Assembly: GCF_003075095.1 (NCBI RefSeq)
Contig: NZ_QCZF01000005.1
Span: forward strand, 336,975 to 400,974
DNA length: 64,000 nucleotides
Direction: 5' to 3'
Origin: Blastococcus litoris
Lineage (GTDB): Bacteria > Actinomycetota > Actinomycetes > Mycobacteriales > Geodermatophilaceae
The position numbers and the translations under genes were made by a program. The first letter of the stretch is position 1, and every line of letters begins with the position of its first letter. Of the stretch, positions 35,546 to 46,038 are shown in pieces. A model generated the notes under the pieces. That model was not told the DNA's origin, searched no databases, and was given only the letters and a program-made list of their open reading frames with translations.

Positions 35546-37705
35546 ATGGGCAGGTCGTTCGCGTCGCGCGTGAGCCATCCACGGCTGAAGTGGGTGGTGC
35601 TCGTCTTCTGGCTGGTGCTCGCCGGGGTCTGCACCCCCCTGGCCGCCGGCCTCCTCGACCAGCAGGACAACGAGATCTCCTCGTGGCTGCCCGGCGACGC
35701 CGAGTCCACCCTCGCGCTCGAGCAGCAGATCGCGCTCGGATCCGACCCCGACGTGGTCCCAGCCGTGGTCGTCTACGAGCGCACCGACGGGCTCACGCCG
35801 GCCGACGTCGAGGCCATCCAGGACGACATCGCGGCCTTCGGGAGCACCGAGGGGCTCGACGGGGACGTCGTCGGTCCCATCCCGTCGGAGGACGGGCAGG
35901 CGGCGGAGGTCATCGTCCCGATCGACGCCGGCCCCGACGGCTGGGAGGCGATCGCGCCGATCGTCGACGACCTGCGCGCGGAGGCGTCCGACGGACCGGA
36001 CGGGCTCGACACCTGGGTCGCCGGTCCGGCCGGCAACGCAGCGGATTCCTCCGAGGCCTTCTCGGGCCTGGACACGACCCTGCTGTTCGCGGCCCTGGGC
36101 GTGGTCATCCTGATCCTGCTGGTCACCTACCGCAGCCCGATCCTGTGGATCCTGCCCATCTTCTCGGCCGTCATCGCGCTGCAGTGCTCGCAGGCGCTCA
36201 TCTACCTGCTCGCCCGGTACGCCGACCTCACCGTCAACGCCCAGAGCGCGAGCATCCTCACCGTCCTGGTCGTCGGCGCCGGCACCGACTACGCCCTGCT
36301 GCTGGTCGCCCGCTACCGCGAGGAGCTCCGGCTGCACGCCGACCGGCACGAGGCGATGACCGAGGCCGTCCACCGCGCCGGCCCCGCGGTGCTCGCCAGC
36401 GGCGGCACCGTCGTCCTCGGGATGCTGTGCCTGCTGGCCGCGGACATGAACTCCACCCGGGGCCTCGGGCCCGTCGCCGCCATCGGCATCGCGGTGACCC
36501 TCGTGGTGCTCATGACCCTGCTGCCGGCGCTCCTGGTGATCTGCGGCCGGTGGGTGTTCTGGCCGGTGCGGCCGACCCTCGGCAGCGCCGAGCCGAGCGC
36601 GTCCGGCTTCTGGGCGCGGATCGGCGCCCGCATCCAGCCGCGACCGCGCGTCGTCTGGGTGGGGACCAGCGCAGTGCTGCTGGTCGCCTGCCTCGGGTTG
36701 TTCGCGCTCAACGCCAAGGGCCTGACCCAGGCCGACTCGTTCCGCGGCACGCCGGAGTCGGTGGAGGGCGACGCCGTGGCGGTCGAGCACTTCCCCGCCG
36801 CGGCCGGCAACCCGGTGCACGTGCTCACGACCGCCGACGACGCGGACGAGGTGGCTGCGGCGGTCGCGGCGAACGACGGCATCGCCGACGTCGCGGAGCC
36901 GCAGGTCGTCGGCGACGAGGCCATCATCGAGGCCGAGCTCGCCGATCCCGCCGACAGCGACGCCGCCTACGACACCATCCGGTCGCTGCGGGTGGAGCTG
37001 GACGACGTGGGGGACGGCCAGGCCCTGGTCGGCGGGAACACGGCGATCAACCTCGACGTCCAGACCGCCTCCCAGCGCGACAACCGGGTGATCATCCCGC
37101 TGGTCATGCTGGTCGTGCTGCTGGTCCTCGGGGTGCTGCTCCGGGCCGTCGTCGCCCCGCTCGTCCTCGTCGCGACCGTCGTGCTGTCCTTCGGCGCCGC
37201 GCTGGGGATCAGCGCGCTGATCTTCGACTGGACGATCGACGTCAGCGCCACCGACAGCTCGTTCCCGCTGTTCGTCTTCGTGTTCCTCGTCGCCCTGGGC
37301 ATCGACTACAACATCTTCCTGATGACCCGGGTGCGGGAGGAGGCGTACGACCACGGCACCCGGCGGGCCGCCCTGATCGCGCTGGCCGCCACCGGCGGCG
37401 TCATCACCTCCGCGGGCCTCGTGCTCGCGGCGACGTTCGCCGTGCTGGGCACGCTGCCGCTGACCTTCCTCACCCAGCTGGGCATCGCGGTCGCCCTCGG
37501 CGTGCTGCTGGACACCCTGGTCGTCCGCTCCGTGCTGGTCACCGCCCTGAACCTCGACGTCGGCCGGTGGATGTGGTGGCCGAGCAGGCTGGCGCAGCGC
37601 CGGGACGAGCCGGGGTACTCCCGGCACCCCGGAGCGGACGGCACCCGGGTGCCCACGCCCCGCAGCGACCGGGACGCCGCCCAGGACGTCCGGCCGGGGA
37701 GCTGA
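35546..37705 (+). CDS. MMPL family RND transporter
   Basis: This 719-residue protein has two halves of six helices. The MMPL Asp-Tyr motifs appear as GAGTDYALLLVARYREEL and ALGIDYNIFLMTRVREE, in the canonical form. It resembles single actinobacterial MMPL exporters of unknown lipid or drug substrate. ATG 35546 has GGAGG eight bases upstream; a GTG at 35528 is in frame but lies before that site. It is convergent with der 12 bp away. Confidence 0.88.
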   Translation: MGRSFASRVSHPRLKWVVLVFWLVLAGVCTPLAAGLLDQQDNEISSWLPGDAESTLALEQQIALGSDPDVVPAVVVYERTDGLTPADVEAIQDDIAAFGSTEGLDGDVVGPIPSEDGQAAEVIVPIDAGPDGWEAIAPIVDDLRAEASDGPDGLDTWVAGPAGNAADSSEAFSGLDTTLLFAALGVVILILLVTYRSPILWILPIFSAVIALQCSQALIYLLARYADLTVNAQSASILTVLVVGAGTDYALLLVARYREELRLHADRHEAMTEAVHRAGPAVLASGGTVVLGMLCLLAADMNSTRGLGPVAAIGIAVTLVVLMTLLPALLVICGRWVFWPVRPTLGSAEPSASGFWARIGARIQPRPRVVWVGTSAVLLVACLGLFALNAKGLTQADSFRGTPESVEGDAVAVEHFPAAAGNPVHVLTTADDADEVAAAVAANDGIADVAEPQVVGDEAIIEAELADPADSDAAYDTIRSLRVELDDVGDGQALVGGNTAINLDVQTASQRDNRVIIPLVMLVVLLVLGVLLRAVVAPLVLVATVVLSFGAALGISALIFDWTIDVSATDSSFPLFVFVFLVALGIDYNIFLMTRVREEAYDHGTRRAALIALAATGGVITSAGLVLAATFAVLGTLPLTFLTQLGIAVALGVLLDTLVVRSVLVTALNLDVGRWMWWPSRLAQRRDEPGYSRHPGADGTRVPTPRSDRDAAQDVRPGS

Positions 37706-37717
37706 CGGGCGCCGGGG

Positions 37718-39064
37718 TCAGCCCTTGCCCCGGTCGCTCCCCCGGCCCTCGCGCACCTTCACCGAGACCTCGATCGGCGTCCCCTCGAAGCCCCAGCGCT
37801 CGCGCAGCTTGCGCTCGAGGAACCGCCGGTAGCCGGCCTCGAGGAAGCCGGTGGAGAAGACGACGAAGCGCGGCGGGCGGACGTCGGCCTGCGTCACGTA
37901 CTTGATCTTCGGGGCGCGCCCGCCTCGTGCCGGGGGCGGCGTCTCCTGGACCAGTGCCCGGACGAAGGTGTTCAGCTCCGCCGTGGGCACCCGCGACTCC
38001 CACGAGGCCAGTGCTGCCCGCAGGTGACCGGCCAGCTTGTTCACCCCGCGACCGGTGCTGGCCGAGATGTTCACCCGGCTCGCCCACCGGACCCGGGCGA
38101 GCTCGCGCTCGATCTCCTTCTCCAGCTGGTAGTGGCGGTCCTCGTCGAGGGTGTCCCACTTGTTGATCGCGATGACCAGGGCGCGGCCGGCCTCCACGAC
38201 CTGGCTGATCACCCGCTGGTCCTGCTCGCTGATCACCTCGTCGGCGGCCAGCAGCACCACGGCCACCTCCGCGGCCTGGATGGCGGCCTCGGTGCGCAGG
38301 CTCGCGTAGTACTCCATGCCGCTGGCGGTGTTCACCTTGCGGCGCAGGCCTGCGGTGTCCACGAACCGCCACTCCTCGCCGCCGAGGGTGACGATCGAGT
38401 CGACCGGGTCCACGGTGGTGCCGGCGACGGAGTCGACGACCGAGCGCTCCTCCTTGGCCAGCCGGTTGATCAAGCTGGACTTGCCCACGTTGGGACGGCC
38501 GACCAGCGCCACCCGGCGCGGACCGCCCTCGCCCTCCTGCTCGCGCGGCGCGTCGGGCATCGCCTCGAGGACGAGGTCGAGCAGGTCGCCGCTGGACCGC
38601 CCGTGCAGGGCGCTGACCGGCTGCGGCTCCCCCATGCCGAGGCTCCACAGCTCGGCGGCGTTGGCCTCGCTGCGCTCGTCGTCGACCTTGTTGGCCACCA
38701 GGATCACCGGCCGGTCGCTGCGGCGCAGGATCCGCGCGGCGGCCAGGTCGGTGTCGGTGGCGCCGACCTGGCTGTCGACGACGAAGACGATGACGTCGGC
38801 GGTCTTCATCGCGTACTCGGCCTGGCGGGTGATCGCCGCACCGAGGCCGGCCGCCTTGGGGTCCCAGCCGCCGGTGTCGACGACGGTGAACCGCTTGCCG
38901 TTCCACAGCGCCTCGTAGCTGATCCGGTCGCGGGTCACCCCGGGGGTGTCCTGGACGACGGCGGCGCGGCGGCCCAGGAACCGGTTGACCAGCGTGGACT
39001 TGCCGACGTTGGGCCGCCCGACGATCGCGACGACCGGCAGCGGCCCGTTCTGCTCCTCGCTCAT
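37718..39064 (-). CDS. der: Ribosome biogenesis GTPase Der (EngA)
   Basis: This 448-residue double-G-domain GTPase has P-loops GRPNVGKST and GRPNVGKSS at about residues 16-24 and 187-195. Two DTxG motifs (DTGG, DTAG) and ANKVD/INKWD G4 motifs follow, then a C-terminal KH-like domain. Der acts in assembly of the 50S ribosomal subunit. The ATG at 39064 overlaps the cmk stop (ATGA). It ends the aroH-cmk-der chain, matching M. tuberculosis Rv1713 at the end of that neighbourhood. Confidence 0.97.
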   Translation of the reverse strand: MSEEQNGPLPVVAIVGRPNVGKSTLVNRFLGRRAAVVQDTPGVTRDRISYEALWNGKRFTVVDTGGWDPKAAGLGAAITRQAEYAMKTADVIVFVVDSQVGATDTDLAAARILRRSDRPVILVANKVDDERSEANAAELWSLGMGEPQPVSALHGRSSGDLLDLVLEAMPDAPREQEGEGGPRRVALVGRPNVGKSSLINRLAKEERSVVDSVAGTTVDPVDSIVTLGGEEWRFVDTAGLRRKVNTASGMEYYASLRTEAAIQAAEVAVVLLAADEVISEQDQRVISQVVEAGRALVIAINKWDTLDEDRHYQLEKEIERELARVRWASRVNISASTGRGVNKLAGHLRAALASWESRVPTAELNTFVRALVQETPPPARGGRAPKIKYVTQADVRPPRFVVFSTGFLEAGYRRFLERKLRERWGFEGTPIEVSVKVREGRGSDRGKG

Positions 39065-39750
39065 GCCCGCTCCCCCGCTCCGACGGCCGCCAGCTCGAGG
39101 ATGCGCTCGATCACGCCCTGCTGGTCCAGCTCCGTGCTGTCCACGACCACCGCGTCCTCCGCCGGGCGCAGCGGGCTGTCGGCCCGGCTGCTGTCGTACT
39201 CGTCACGACGGCGGAGGTCGGCCGCGAGGGCGGCGATCTCCGCGGGGTCGGTGATGCCCAGCTGCCCGGCCCGGCGCTCGGCCCGGACCTCGGGCGCCGC
39301 GGTCAGGTAGACCTTCAGCGTCGCCCGGGGCAGGACGACGGTGCCGATGTCCCGGCCCTCCACGACGACGGCGTCGGCCGCGGCCACCAGCGCGCGCTGC
39401 TGGTCGACGAGCTGCCGGCGGACGGCCGGCACCGCGGAGACGGCGGAGACGTTCCGCGTCACCTCGGCCCCGCGGATGCGGGTGGCGACGTCCACGCCGT
39501 CGACGAGCACCAGCTCCGTCCCGGCCTCGGTGCCCACCTCGATGCGGGCCGCGGCGACGGTGCGCTCGACGGCGTCGGCGTCCTCCGGGTCGACCCCCGC
39601 GTCGAGGACGGCGACGGTGGCGGCCCGGTACATCGCGCCGGTGTCCAGGTACGAGGCGCCCAGGCGGGCCGCCACACCGCGGGCGACGGTCGACTTCCCG
39701 GTGCCCGAGGGCCCGTCGAGGGTCACCTGCCCCCGGAACGTCGCGGTCAC
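39061..39750 (-). CDS. cmk: Cytidylate kinase
   Basis: This 229-residue kinase has the P-loop GPSGTGKST and the CMP-binding and lid segments ([25 protein letters not shown] and [10 protein letters not shown]) of CMP kinases. It phosphorylates CMP and dCMP with ATP. The GTG at 39750 overlaps the aroH stop and its stop overlaps der. The longer upstream frame has no support. Confidence 0.96.
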   Translation of the reverse strand: MTATFRGQVTLDGPSGTGKSTVARGVAARLGASYLDTGAMYRAATVAVLDAGVDPEDADAVERTVAAARIEVGTEAGTELVLVDGVDVATRIRGAEVTRNVSAVSAVPAVRRQLVDQQRALVAAADAVVVEGRDIGTVVLPRATLKVYLTAAPEVRAERRAGQLGITDPAEIAALAADLRRRDEYDSSRADSPLRPAEDAVVVDSTELDQQGVIERILELAAVGAGERA

Positions 39751-40109
39751 TGGGCGATGTCCCGTCGCAGGGCCACGGCGCCGCGCAGGTACACGTGCTG
39801 GATCTCCGCCCGCGGCTTTGCCGTCTCGACGTGCGCCATCAGCCGCAGCACCCGCGGGAGGGCGTGCGCGACGTCGATCTCCGTGGCGCACATCAGCGGC
39901 ACGTCACCCATCCCGAGCTCGCGCGCGGCCAGCGCCGGGAACTCCGACACGAGGTCGGGGGTGGCGGTGAACAGGATGCTGATCACGTCGTCGTGGCCGA
40001 GCTCGTTGCGCTCCAGCACGGTGGTGACCAGCTCGCGGGTGGCCTCGAGCACCTGCTCCCGGTCGTCGGCGTCGACCTGGGTCGCGCCCCGGATGGCTCG
40101 GACGGCCAT
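39747..40109 (-). CDS. aroH: Chorismate mutase, AroH type
   Basis: This 120-residue protein matches the monofunctional AroH (Bacillus type) trimeric chorismate mutase. It begins VRAIRGATQVDADDREQVLE, and has LFTATPDLVSEFPALAARELG and CATEIDVAHALPRVLRLMAH. The fold turns chorismate into prephenate for Phe and Tyr. It is GTGA-coupled to cmk. In related actinobacteria rluB is nearby upstream; here an inserted xylan locus separates them. Confidence 0.95.
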   Translation of the reverse strand: MAVRAIRGATQVDADDREQVLEATRELVTTVLERNELGHDDVISILFTATPDLVSEFPALAARELGMGDVPLMCATEIDVAHALPRVLRLMAHVETAKPRAEIQHVYLRGAVALRRDIAQ

Positions 40110-40198
40110 GCACTTCTCCTCGTTCGCGGTGCGGCGTCCGGATCGCCGGCGCCCCGTCGAGTCTAGAGAGCCGCCGCCACCCGCCTCCCCCGAGCGGT

Positions 40199-41275
40199 TC
40201 AGCCGCCCAGGCGCTCGCCGCTCCCCAGGTCGAACAGGTGCACGTGCCCCTCCCGCGGGGTCACGTGCAGGACCTCCCCCTTGGCCGGTGGACGGCGGCC
40301 GTCCACGCGCGCGGTGATCTGGTGCTCCGCGTCGCCCAGCCGGGTCCGCCCGTAGACGTAGGCGTCGGCGCCGAGCTCCTCGACGACGTCGACCTCGACC
40401 GGCAGCCCGCGCTCGGACACCTCGAGGTCCTCGGGCCGCACCCCGAGCACCACCTGCGGGTCGGCGGCCTGCCCCAGCACGTCCCGGGCGACCGGGTGCA
40501 CGACGTCGCCGAGGACGACGCCGCCGTCGGTCACCGGCAGCGTGAACAGGTTCATCGCGGGCGAGCCGATGAAGCCGGCGACGAAGACGTTGCGCGGGCG
40601 GTCGTAGAGCTCGCGCGGCCGCCCCACCTGCATGAGCAGGCCGTCCTTGAGCACGGCCACCCGGTCGCCCATCGTCATCGCCTCGACCTGGTCGTGGGTG
40701 ACGTAGACCGTGGTGATGCCCAGGCGCCGCTGCAGCTGGGCGATCTGCGTGCGGGTCTGCACCCGCAGCTTGGCGTCGAGGTTGGACAGCGGCTCGTCCA
40801 TGAGGAAGACCTGCGGCTGGCGCACGATGGCCCGGCCCATCGCCACCCGCTGCCGCTGGCCGCCGGAGAGCGCCTTGGGCTTGCGGTCGAGGTACTCCTC
40901 GAGGTCGAGCAGCGCGGCCGCCTCCTTCACCCGCGCGGCGATGTCCGCCTTGGCCATCCCGGCGATCTTCAGGGCGAAGCCCATGTTGTCGGCCACGCTC
41001 ATGTGCGGGTAGAGCGCGTAGTTCTGGAACACCATCGCGATGTCCCGGTCCTTCGGCGCCACGTCGGTGACGTCCCGGTCGCCGATGAGGATCCGCCCCT
41101 CGGTGACGTCCTCCAGCCCGGCCAGCATCCGCAGCGACGTCGACTTGCCGCAGCCCGACGGGCCGACGAGGACGAGGAACTCGCCGTCCTCGACGGTGAG
41201 CTCGAGCGCGTCGACCGCGGGCCGCTCCGCGCCGGGGTAGACCCGCGTCGCCTTCTCGTAGGTGACCGTTGCCAT
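40199..41275 (-). CDS. Sugar ABC transporter ATP-binding protein (MsiK/UgpC-like)
   Basis: This 358-residue ATPase has the Walker A GPSGCGKST, signature LSGGQRQRVAMG, Walker B VFLMDEPLSN and a C-terminal TOBE domain (about 240-350). It is the CUT1 type that energises many carbohydrate importers, with regulatory domain RPEDLEVS. It is likely the ATPase for the permeases at 47441 and 48424, which lack their own. ATG 41275 has AGGAG six bases upstream. It belongs to the xylan locus. Confidence 0.93.
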   Translation of the reverse strand: MATVTYEKATRVYPGAERPAVDALELTVEDGEFLVLVGPSGCGKSTSLRMLAGLEDVTEGRILIGDRDVTDVAPKDRDIAMVFQNYALYPHMSVADNMGFALKIAGMAKADIAARVKEAAALLDLEEYLDRKPKALSGGQRQRVAMGRAIVRQPQVFLMDEPLSNLDAKLRVQTRTQIAQLQRRLGITTVYVTHDQVEAMTMGDRVAVLKDGLLMQVGRPRELYDRPRNVFVAGFIGSPAMNLFTLPVTDGGVVLGDVVHPVARDVLGQAADPQVVLGVRPEDLEVSERGLPVEVDVVEELGADAYVYGRTRLGDAEHQITARVDGRRPPAKGEVLHVTPREGHVHLFDLGSGERLGG

Positions 41276-41342
41276 GTCGTGCTCCTGATCTGCTGCCGGC
41301 TGCATTGCCGGGTCCCGGACTGTCCGGTGGGTGGTGCGGTGG

Positions 41343-42334
41343 TCAGGCGTGCCGGGCGGGGACCCGGAGGACGCCGCGCAGCCAGGCGAGCTGCTCGCGC
41401 TGGTGGTGGGCCTCGCCGCCCTCGTGGTCGTTGAACGGGTAGACCGAGATCTCCTTGGGGCCGCCGTAGGCCGCGTGGGCCGCGAACACCGTCGACGGCG
41501 GGCAGATCTCGTCCATGAGGGCGACGGAGAACAGCGCCGGGGCCGACGACCAGCGGGCGAGCACCGCCGCGTCGAAGTAGCTCAGCGTCTCGAAGACCCG
41601 CTCCACCCGGTCGCGATGGGCCTTGAGGTAGCGGGCGACCTCGCCGTACGGGCACCCGGGGCGATCCGCGTGGCGCGCGGGAAGTCGCAGAGGAAGGGCA
41701 CGTCGGGCAGGACCGCCGCCACCCCCTCCGCCAGCGCGGAGACGGCCAGCGCGATGCCACCGCCCTGGCTGATGCCCGTCACCGCGACGCGGTCGGCGTC
41801 GACCTCCGGGCGACCCCGCAGCACCTCGAGGGCCCGGACCGCGTCGGTGTAGACGCGCCGGTAGTAGTAGGCGTCCGGGGACTCGACGCCCCGCGTCAGG
41901 AAACCCGGCTGGGCGGCGGGTGAGCCCACGGGGTCCCCCGTGTCGCCGACGGCCCAGCCGCTCCCCTGCCCGCGGGTGTCCACGACCAGCTGGGCGAACC
42001 CGGCCGTGGCCCAGAAGACGTGCTGGTGGGCCAGGCCGCGGCCGCCGTTGTAGCCCTGGAACTGGACGACCCCCGGCAGCGCGCCGTTCTCGCGCAGTGC
42101 CCGGGCGGGCAGGTGCAGCCAGGCCCGCACCGGCGCGCCGCCGAAGCCGGCGAAGGACACGTCGGAGGTCTCGACCGCGACCAGCCCCGAGTCGACGGGG
42201 GTGGACGACACGTCGAGCGGCCGCCCGGCGGCCTCGCCGAGGGTGGCGTCCCAGAACCCCCGGAGGTCCGCGGGAGCCGGGAGCTGCGGGTCGTAGCGGC
42301 GCAGCTCCTCCAGCGGCAGGTCGGTGTGCGGCAT
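41343..42334 (-). pseudogene. Acetylxylan esterase (CE7 family), frameshifted
   Basis: The N-terminal frame begins at ATG 42334. It has the CE7 features VQFQGYNGGRG, DTRGQGSGW and the nucleophile Ser in GISQGGG. The C-terminal frame holds the catalytic Asp (DEICPPS) and His (NDHEGG). They join after PFLCDFPRATRIAP at about 41655, within a CCCGGG run, by one missing base. 992 bp plus one gives 331 codons, a normal CE7 size. CE7 enzymes remove acetyl groups from xylan and cephalosporin C. The ATG overlaps the GH3 stop (ATGA). It is a real frameshift or a sequencing error. Confidence 0.85.
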
Positions 42335-44676
42335 CAGTCCGCCGTCGAGTGCCGGACGGCGCTCTCGGGGTGCAGCCGGCGGTCCGCGCCGACGGTGCGG
42401 CGCGCACCGGCGAGCGTGAACCGCAGCGTCTCCCGCACGTCGGCGCTGGAGGCGCCCACCCGCAGCTCGACCTCGCCCGGCTCCACGATCCGTGCGCCGT
42501 CCCGCCCGGTGAAGGACGTGAGGTCGGCGTGCAGGGCGAACCGGACCGTCGCGGCCGACCCCGGCGCGAGGTCGACCCGCCGGGCGGCGAGCAGCGACTG
42601 CACCGGGCGGACCACCTCCGCGGCCGGGTCGTGCAGGTAGACCTGGACGACCTCGGTGACCTCGCGGTCGATCTCGTTGCGCAGCTCGACCTCGATCTCG
42701 GCGGTGCCGTCGGTCGCCCACTCCGCCCCGTCCAGCGCGCGGACCGCTGTCCAGGTGGCGGAGCCGTAGCCCAGGCCGTGCCCGAAGGGGAACAGCGGGG
42801 TCGGGTCCACGACGCTGACGTCGGTGCGCCGTCCCAGCGCGGCCGCCAGGTAGGTCCCGGGCTGGCTGCCCTCCGCGCGCGGGAAGCTGACCGGCAGGCG
42901 TCCCGACGGCGACACCCGCCCGCTCAGGACGTCGGCGAGCGCCGGACCGCCCTCCTCGCCGGGGAAGAACCCGCAGACCACCGCGGCCAGCCGGTCGACC
43001 TGCCGGGACAGCTCGTAGGGCCGGCCCACGAGGAGGACCAGCACGACGGGGGTGCCGGTGGCGAGCAGGGCCTCCAGCAGCTCCTCCTGGCGGCCCGGGA
43101 GACGGAGATCGGCCGCGTCGCAGCCCTCCCCGGAGGTGCCGTTGCCGAACAGGCCCGCCTGGTCGCCGAGCACCGCCACGCACACGTCGGCCTCGGCGGC
43201 GGCACGCACCGCGGCCTCGATCCCCTCGTCGTCACCGCCCAGCACCGGGCACCCCTGCGCGACCACCACGTCGTAGGCCGCCGGCGAGGCCCGCAGCGCG
43301 TCGGCGACCGTCGGGATGCCCACCCCCACGGCCACCTCGGGGTGGTGGACGCCCACGTGCATCGGGAACGAGTAGCAGCCGAGCATCGCCTGCGCGGTGT
43401 CGGCGCGGGGGCCGACCACCGCGAGGCGCACGCCCTCGCGCAGCGGCAGCGTGCCGTCGTTGGCGAGGAGCACGACCGAGCGGCGGGCCAGGTCGCCGGC
43501 GATCTCACGGGAGTCCGGGGAGTCGAGGTCGACCTGCCCGTCGAGGACGGCCGGCGCGTCCGCCGACCAGTCGGGGTCGAGCAGGCCGAGCTCGCACTTC
43601 TGCAGCAGCACCCGGCGCAGCGCCCGGTCGACCAGCGCCTCGTCGACGGCGCCGCTCCGGAGAGCCTCGACGAGCGGTTCCCCGAAGGCGCTCACGGTCG
43701 GCAGCTCCACGTCGATGCCGGCCTCGAGGGCCAGCCCGGCCGCCTCGCCCGGGGACGCGGCCACCCCGTGCAGGGTCTGGAGGAAGGCGATGGAGAAGTA
43801 GTCGGCGACCACGGTGCCGGTGAACCCGTAGGTGTCGCGCAGCAGCGTGGTGAGCAGCGCCGGGTCACCGGCCGACGGCACCCCGTCGATGTCGGTGTAG
43901 GAGTTCATGACCGACCGCGCGCCCGCGCGCAGGGCCATCTCGAAGGGCGGGAGGAGGACGTCGGCGATCTCGCGGGGGCCGGCCGAGACCGGCGCGAGGT
44001 TGCGCCCCGCGCGGGACGCCGAGTAGCCGACGAAGTGCTTGAGCGTGGCGACGACGCCGCTGGACTCCAGCCCGCGCACGTAGGCGCTGCCGATGGTGCC
44101 GACCAGGTGCGGGTCCTCGCCCATGGTCTCCTCGACCCGCCCCCAGCGCAGGTCACGGACGACGTCCAGGACCGGGGCGAGCCCCTGGTGGACGCCGAGG
44201 CTGCGCATGCTCGCCCCGATCTGCGCGCCCATCCGCTCGACGAGCTCGGGGTCGAAGCTGGCGGCCCAGCACAGCGGCGAGGGGAACACCGTCGCCGTCC
44301 ATGCCGCCAGGCCGGTGAGGCACTCCTCGTGGACCAGCGCGGGGATGCCGAAGCGGCCGGCGGCCATGATCTGGCGCTGGCTCTCCGCCAGCCCCTTCGC
44401 GCCGAGGAGCGGGTCCACCGGCGCCGTGCCGAAGGGCCGGGTCAGCTGCCCGAGACCGCTTCGGATGAGCCCGTCCCAGTCGACCGGCGCCGCGGCCATC
44501 TCGTGCTGGTGCGGGGCGACCTCGCCCTCGGTGGCGTCGATGCCCACCCACACGCCGTACAGCTGGGCGACCTTCTCCTCGAGCGTCATGCGCTCCATGA
44601 GGTCGGTGACCCGCGCCTCGGCCGGGACCTCCCGGTCGCGCCACGGCGCGGGATCGATGTCGACGTTGGTGCCCAT
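42334..44676 (-). CDS. Glycoside hydrolase family 3 (beta-xylosidase/beta-glucosidase)
   Basis: This 780-residue GH3 enzyme has the N-terminal TIM-barrel domain with KHFVGYS and the nucleophile Asp292 in VVADYFSI. A C-terminal alpha/beta sandwich and fibronectin-III-like domain (from about 640) complete it. VVADYFS and the GH10 neighbour favour beta-xylosidase over beta-glucosidase, though the exact specificity is inferred. No signal peptide is present, so the enzyme is cytoplasmic. ATG 44676 has a weak site. The esterase gene overlaps its stop. Confidence 0.9.
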   Translation of the reverse strand: MGTNVDIDPAPWRDREVPAEARVTDLMERMTLEEKVAQLYGVWVGIDATEGEVAPHQHEMAAAPVDWDGLIRSGLGQLTRPFGTAPVDPLLGAKGLAESQRQIMAAGRFGIPALVHEECLTGLAAWTATVFPSPLCWAASFDPELVERMGAQIGASMRSLGVHQGLAPVLDVVRDLRWGRVEETMGEDPHLVGTIGSAYVRGLESSGVVATLKHFVGYSASRAGRNLAPVSAGPREIADVLLPPFEMALRAGARSVMNSYTDIDGVPSAGDPALLTTLLRDTYGFTGTVVADYFSIAFLQTLHGVAASPGEAAGLALEAGIDVELPTVSAFGEPLVEALRSGAVDEALVDRALRRVLLQKCELGLLDPDWSADAPAVLDGQVDLDSPDSREIAGDLARRSVVLLANDGTLPLREGVRLAVVGPRADTAQAMLGCYSFPMHVGVHHPEVAVGVGIPTVADALRASPAAYDVVVAQGCPVLGGDDEGIEAAVRAAAEADVCVAVLGDQAGLFGNGTSGEGCDAADLRLPGRQEELLEALLATGTPVVLVLLVGRPYELSRQVDRLAAVVCGFFPGEEGGPALADVLSGRVSPSGRLPVSFPRAEGSQPGTYLAAALGRRTDVSVVDPTPLFPFGHGLGYGSATWTAVRALDGAEWATDGTAEIEVELRNEIDREVTEVVQVYLHDPAAEVVRPVQSLLAARRVDLAPGSAATVRFALHADLTSFTGRDGARIVEPGEVELRVGASSADVRETLRFTLAGARRTVGADRRLHPESAVRHSTAD

Positions 44677-44761
44677 GTGCGTGGAAGTCCGTCCTGTCCG
44701 TGGTTGCGCGTGCGCTCGGCCGGGGGCCGGCGCGTGGTCGGGGTGGTGCTGGGTGCGGCCG

Positions 44762-46033
44762 TCAGGCCAGCGTGGTCTCGGCCGCCGGCTCGCCCTGCCG
44801 CAGGGTCCAGGTCGCGGAGGCGTCCCCGGTCGACACCCTGTAGTCGCCGGACCAGCCCCGCAGCGCGACACGACCGTCGGCGTCGGTGCGCAGCCGGGTC
44901 GGCGGGAGCCACCAGTCCCCCTTCACGAGGCCGCGGAGGGCGTCGTAGGCCGGCTTGGGCGTCCCGTCGGCGCGCACCAGCCCGGCGGGCGCGTTCAGCC
45001 AGGCGCCCCGGTCGGTGATGCCCCAGTAGGTCACGGCCTCGACCGCGGGGTGTGCCAGCAGCGTGCCGTAGTGGCGGACGACGTCGTCGGCCTGCCGCGC
45101 CTCGCCCTCGGGCGTGGAGGGCCACTCGGCGACCTGGTGGTCGTTGAGGTCGACGATCTCCGGCGGCATCAGGTCGCCGGAGACGAGCGTCGTCTCGGTC
45201 CAGTGCAGCGGGAGGCCGTACCGGGCGAAGCGCTCGAGGACCTCCTGCGTGCGTTCCTCGCCCCAGTAGCCCTGGTGCATGTGGCTCTGCAGGCCGATGG
45301 CGTCGACCTGCACGCCGGCCTCGAGGACGCCCTCGATCAGGCACTCGTACGCCGTCGACAGGTTGAAGTCGTTGAGGACCAGCGTGGCGGCGGGGTTCGC
45401 CCCCCTCGCCTCCTCGAAGGCGAGGCGGATCGTGGGGATGCGGCCGATCCGCCGGCAGAGGGCGGTGATCGCGTTCTGCCGTTCCTCGTTGGAGAACACC
45501 GGCATGATCACGACCTCGTTGATCGCGTCCCAGGTGTCGATCAGGCCCGCGAACGAGCCGGCCTCGCGCCGGACCCGCGCCCGCACGACCTGCTCCACGT
45601 CGTCGGCGGGGCGGTCTCCCAGCCAGTCCGGCGCGAGGGTGTGCCAGACCAGCGGGTGGCCCTTGACCCGCACCCCGCGGTCCCGGAACCAGGCGGCCGC
45701 GGCCTGCAGGCGCCGCGTGTCGGGCTGCCCCTCCACCGGCTCGAAGCCCGCCCAGTAGAACGGGAGTGTCGCGGTGGTGAACAGGTCGAGCCAGAGCTCC
45801 TCGAGGCGCTTGGCCGCCTCCGGGTCGGCGCCGCCGAACACGTTCTCGCGGCCCTCGCCCTCCTCGCCGTTGGCCAGACCGACGAAGTCGAAGCCGATGT
45901 TGCCGAAGGAGAACCCGTGCCGGACCTGCTCGACGACCACGTCCGTGTCGGGGCAGGGCGAGCCGTCGGCCCGGCGCACGGTCAGACTGACGTCGGATCG
46001 CCGGAGCTCGTCGGCGGCAGTGGAGCAGGTCAC
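44762..46033 (-). CDS. Intracellular GH10 endo-1,4-beta-xylanase
   Basis: This roughly 423-residue GH10 enzyme has acid/base Glu173 in WDAINEVVIM and nucleophile Glu280 in LHWTETTLVS. Other motifs are KGHPLVWH, IGLQSHMHQGYW and ITDRGAWLN. There is no signal peptide, so it should hydrolyse imported xylo-oligosaccharides. A start at ATG 46063 would place a likely LacI operator in the first codons. I prefer GTG 46033, which follows a GATAAC box at -10 spacing and may be leaderless. It is divergent from the solute-binding protein gene. Confidence 0.9.
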   Translation of the reverse strand: MTCSTAADELRRSDVSLTVRRADGSPCPDTDVVVEQVRHGFSFGNIGFDFVGLANGEEGEGRENVFGGADPEAAKRLEELWLDLFTTATLPFYWAGFEPVEGQPDTRRLQAAAAWFRDRGVRVKGHPLVWHTLAPDWLGDRPADDVEQVVRARVRREAGSFAGLIDTWDAINEVVIMPVFSNEERQNAITALCRRIGRIPTIRLAFEEARGANPAATLVLNDFNLSTAYECLIEGVLEAGVQVDAIGLQSHMHQGYWGEERTQEVLERFARYGLPLHWTETTLVSGDLMPPEIVDLNDHQVAEWPSTPEGEARQADDVVRHYGTLLAHPAVEAVTYWGITDRGAWLNAPAGLVRADGTPKPAYDALRGLVKGDWWLPPTRLRTDADGRVALRGWSGDYRVSTGDASATWTLRQGEPAAETTLA

Positions 46034-46038
46034 AGCGA

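Noticed and set aside
40110..40198. Direct repeats at the edges of the xylan locus
   Set aside because: No convincing direct repeat was found between the aroH upstream gap and the rluB end, so no attachment site is claimed.
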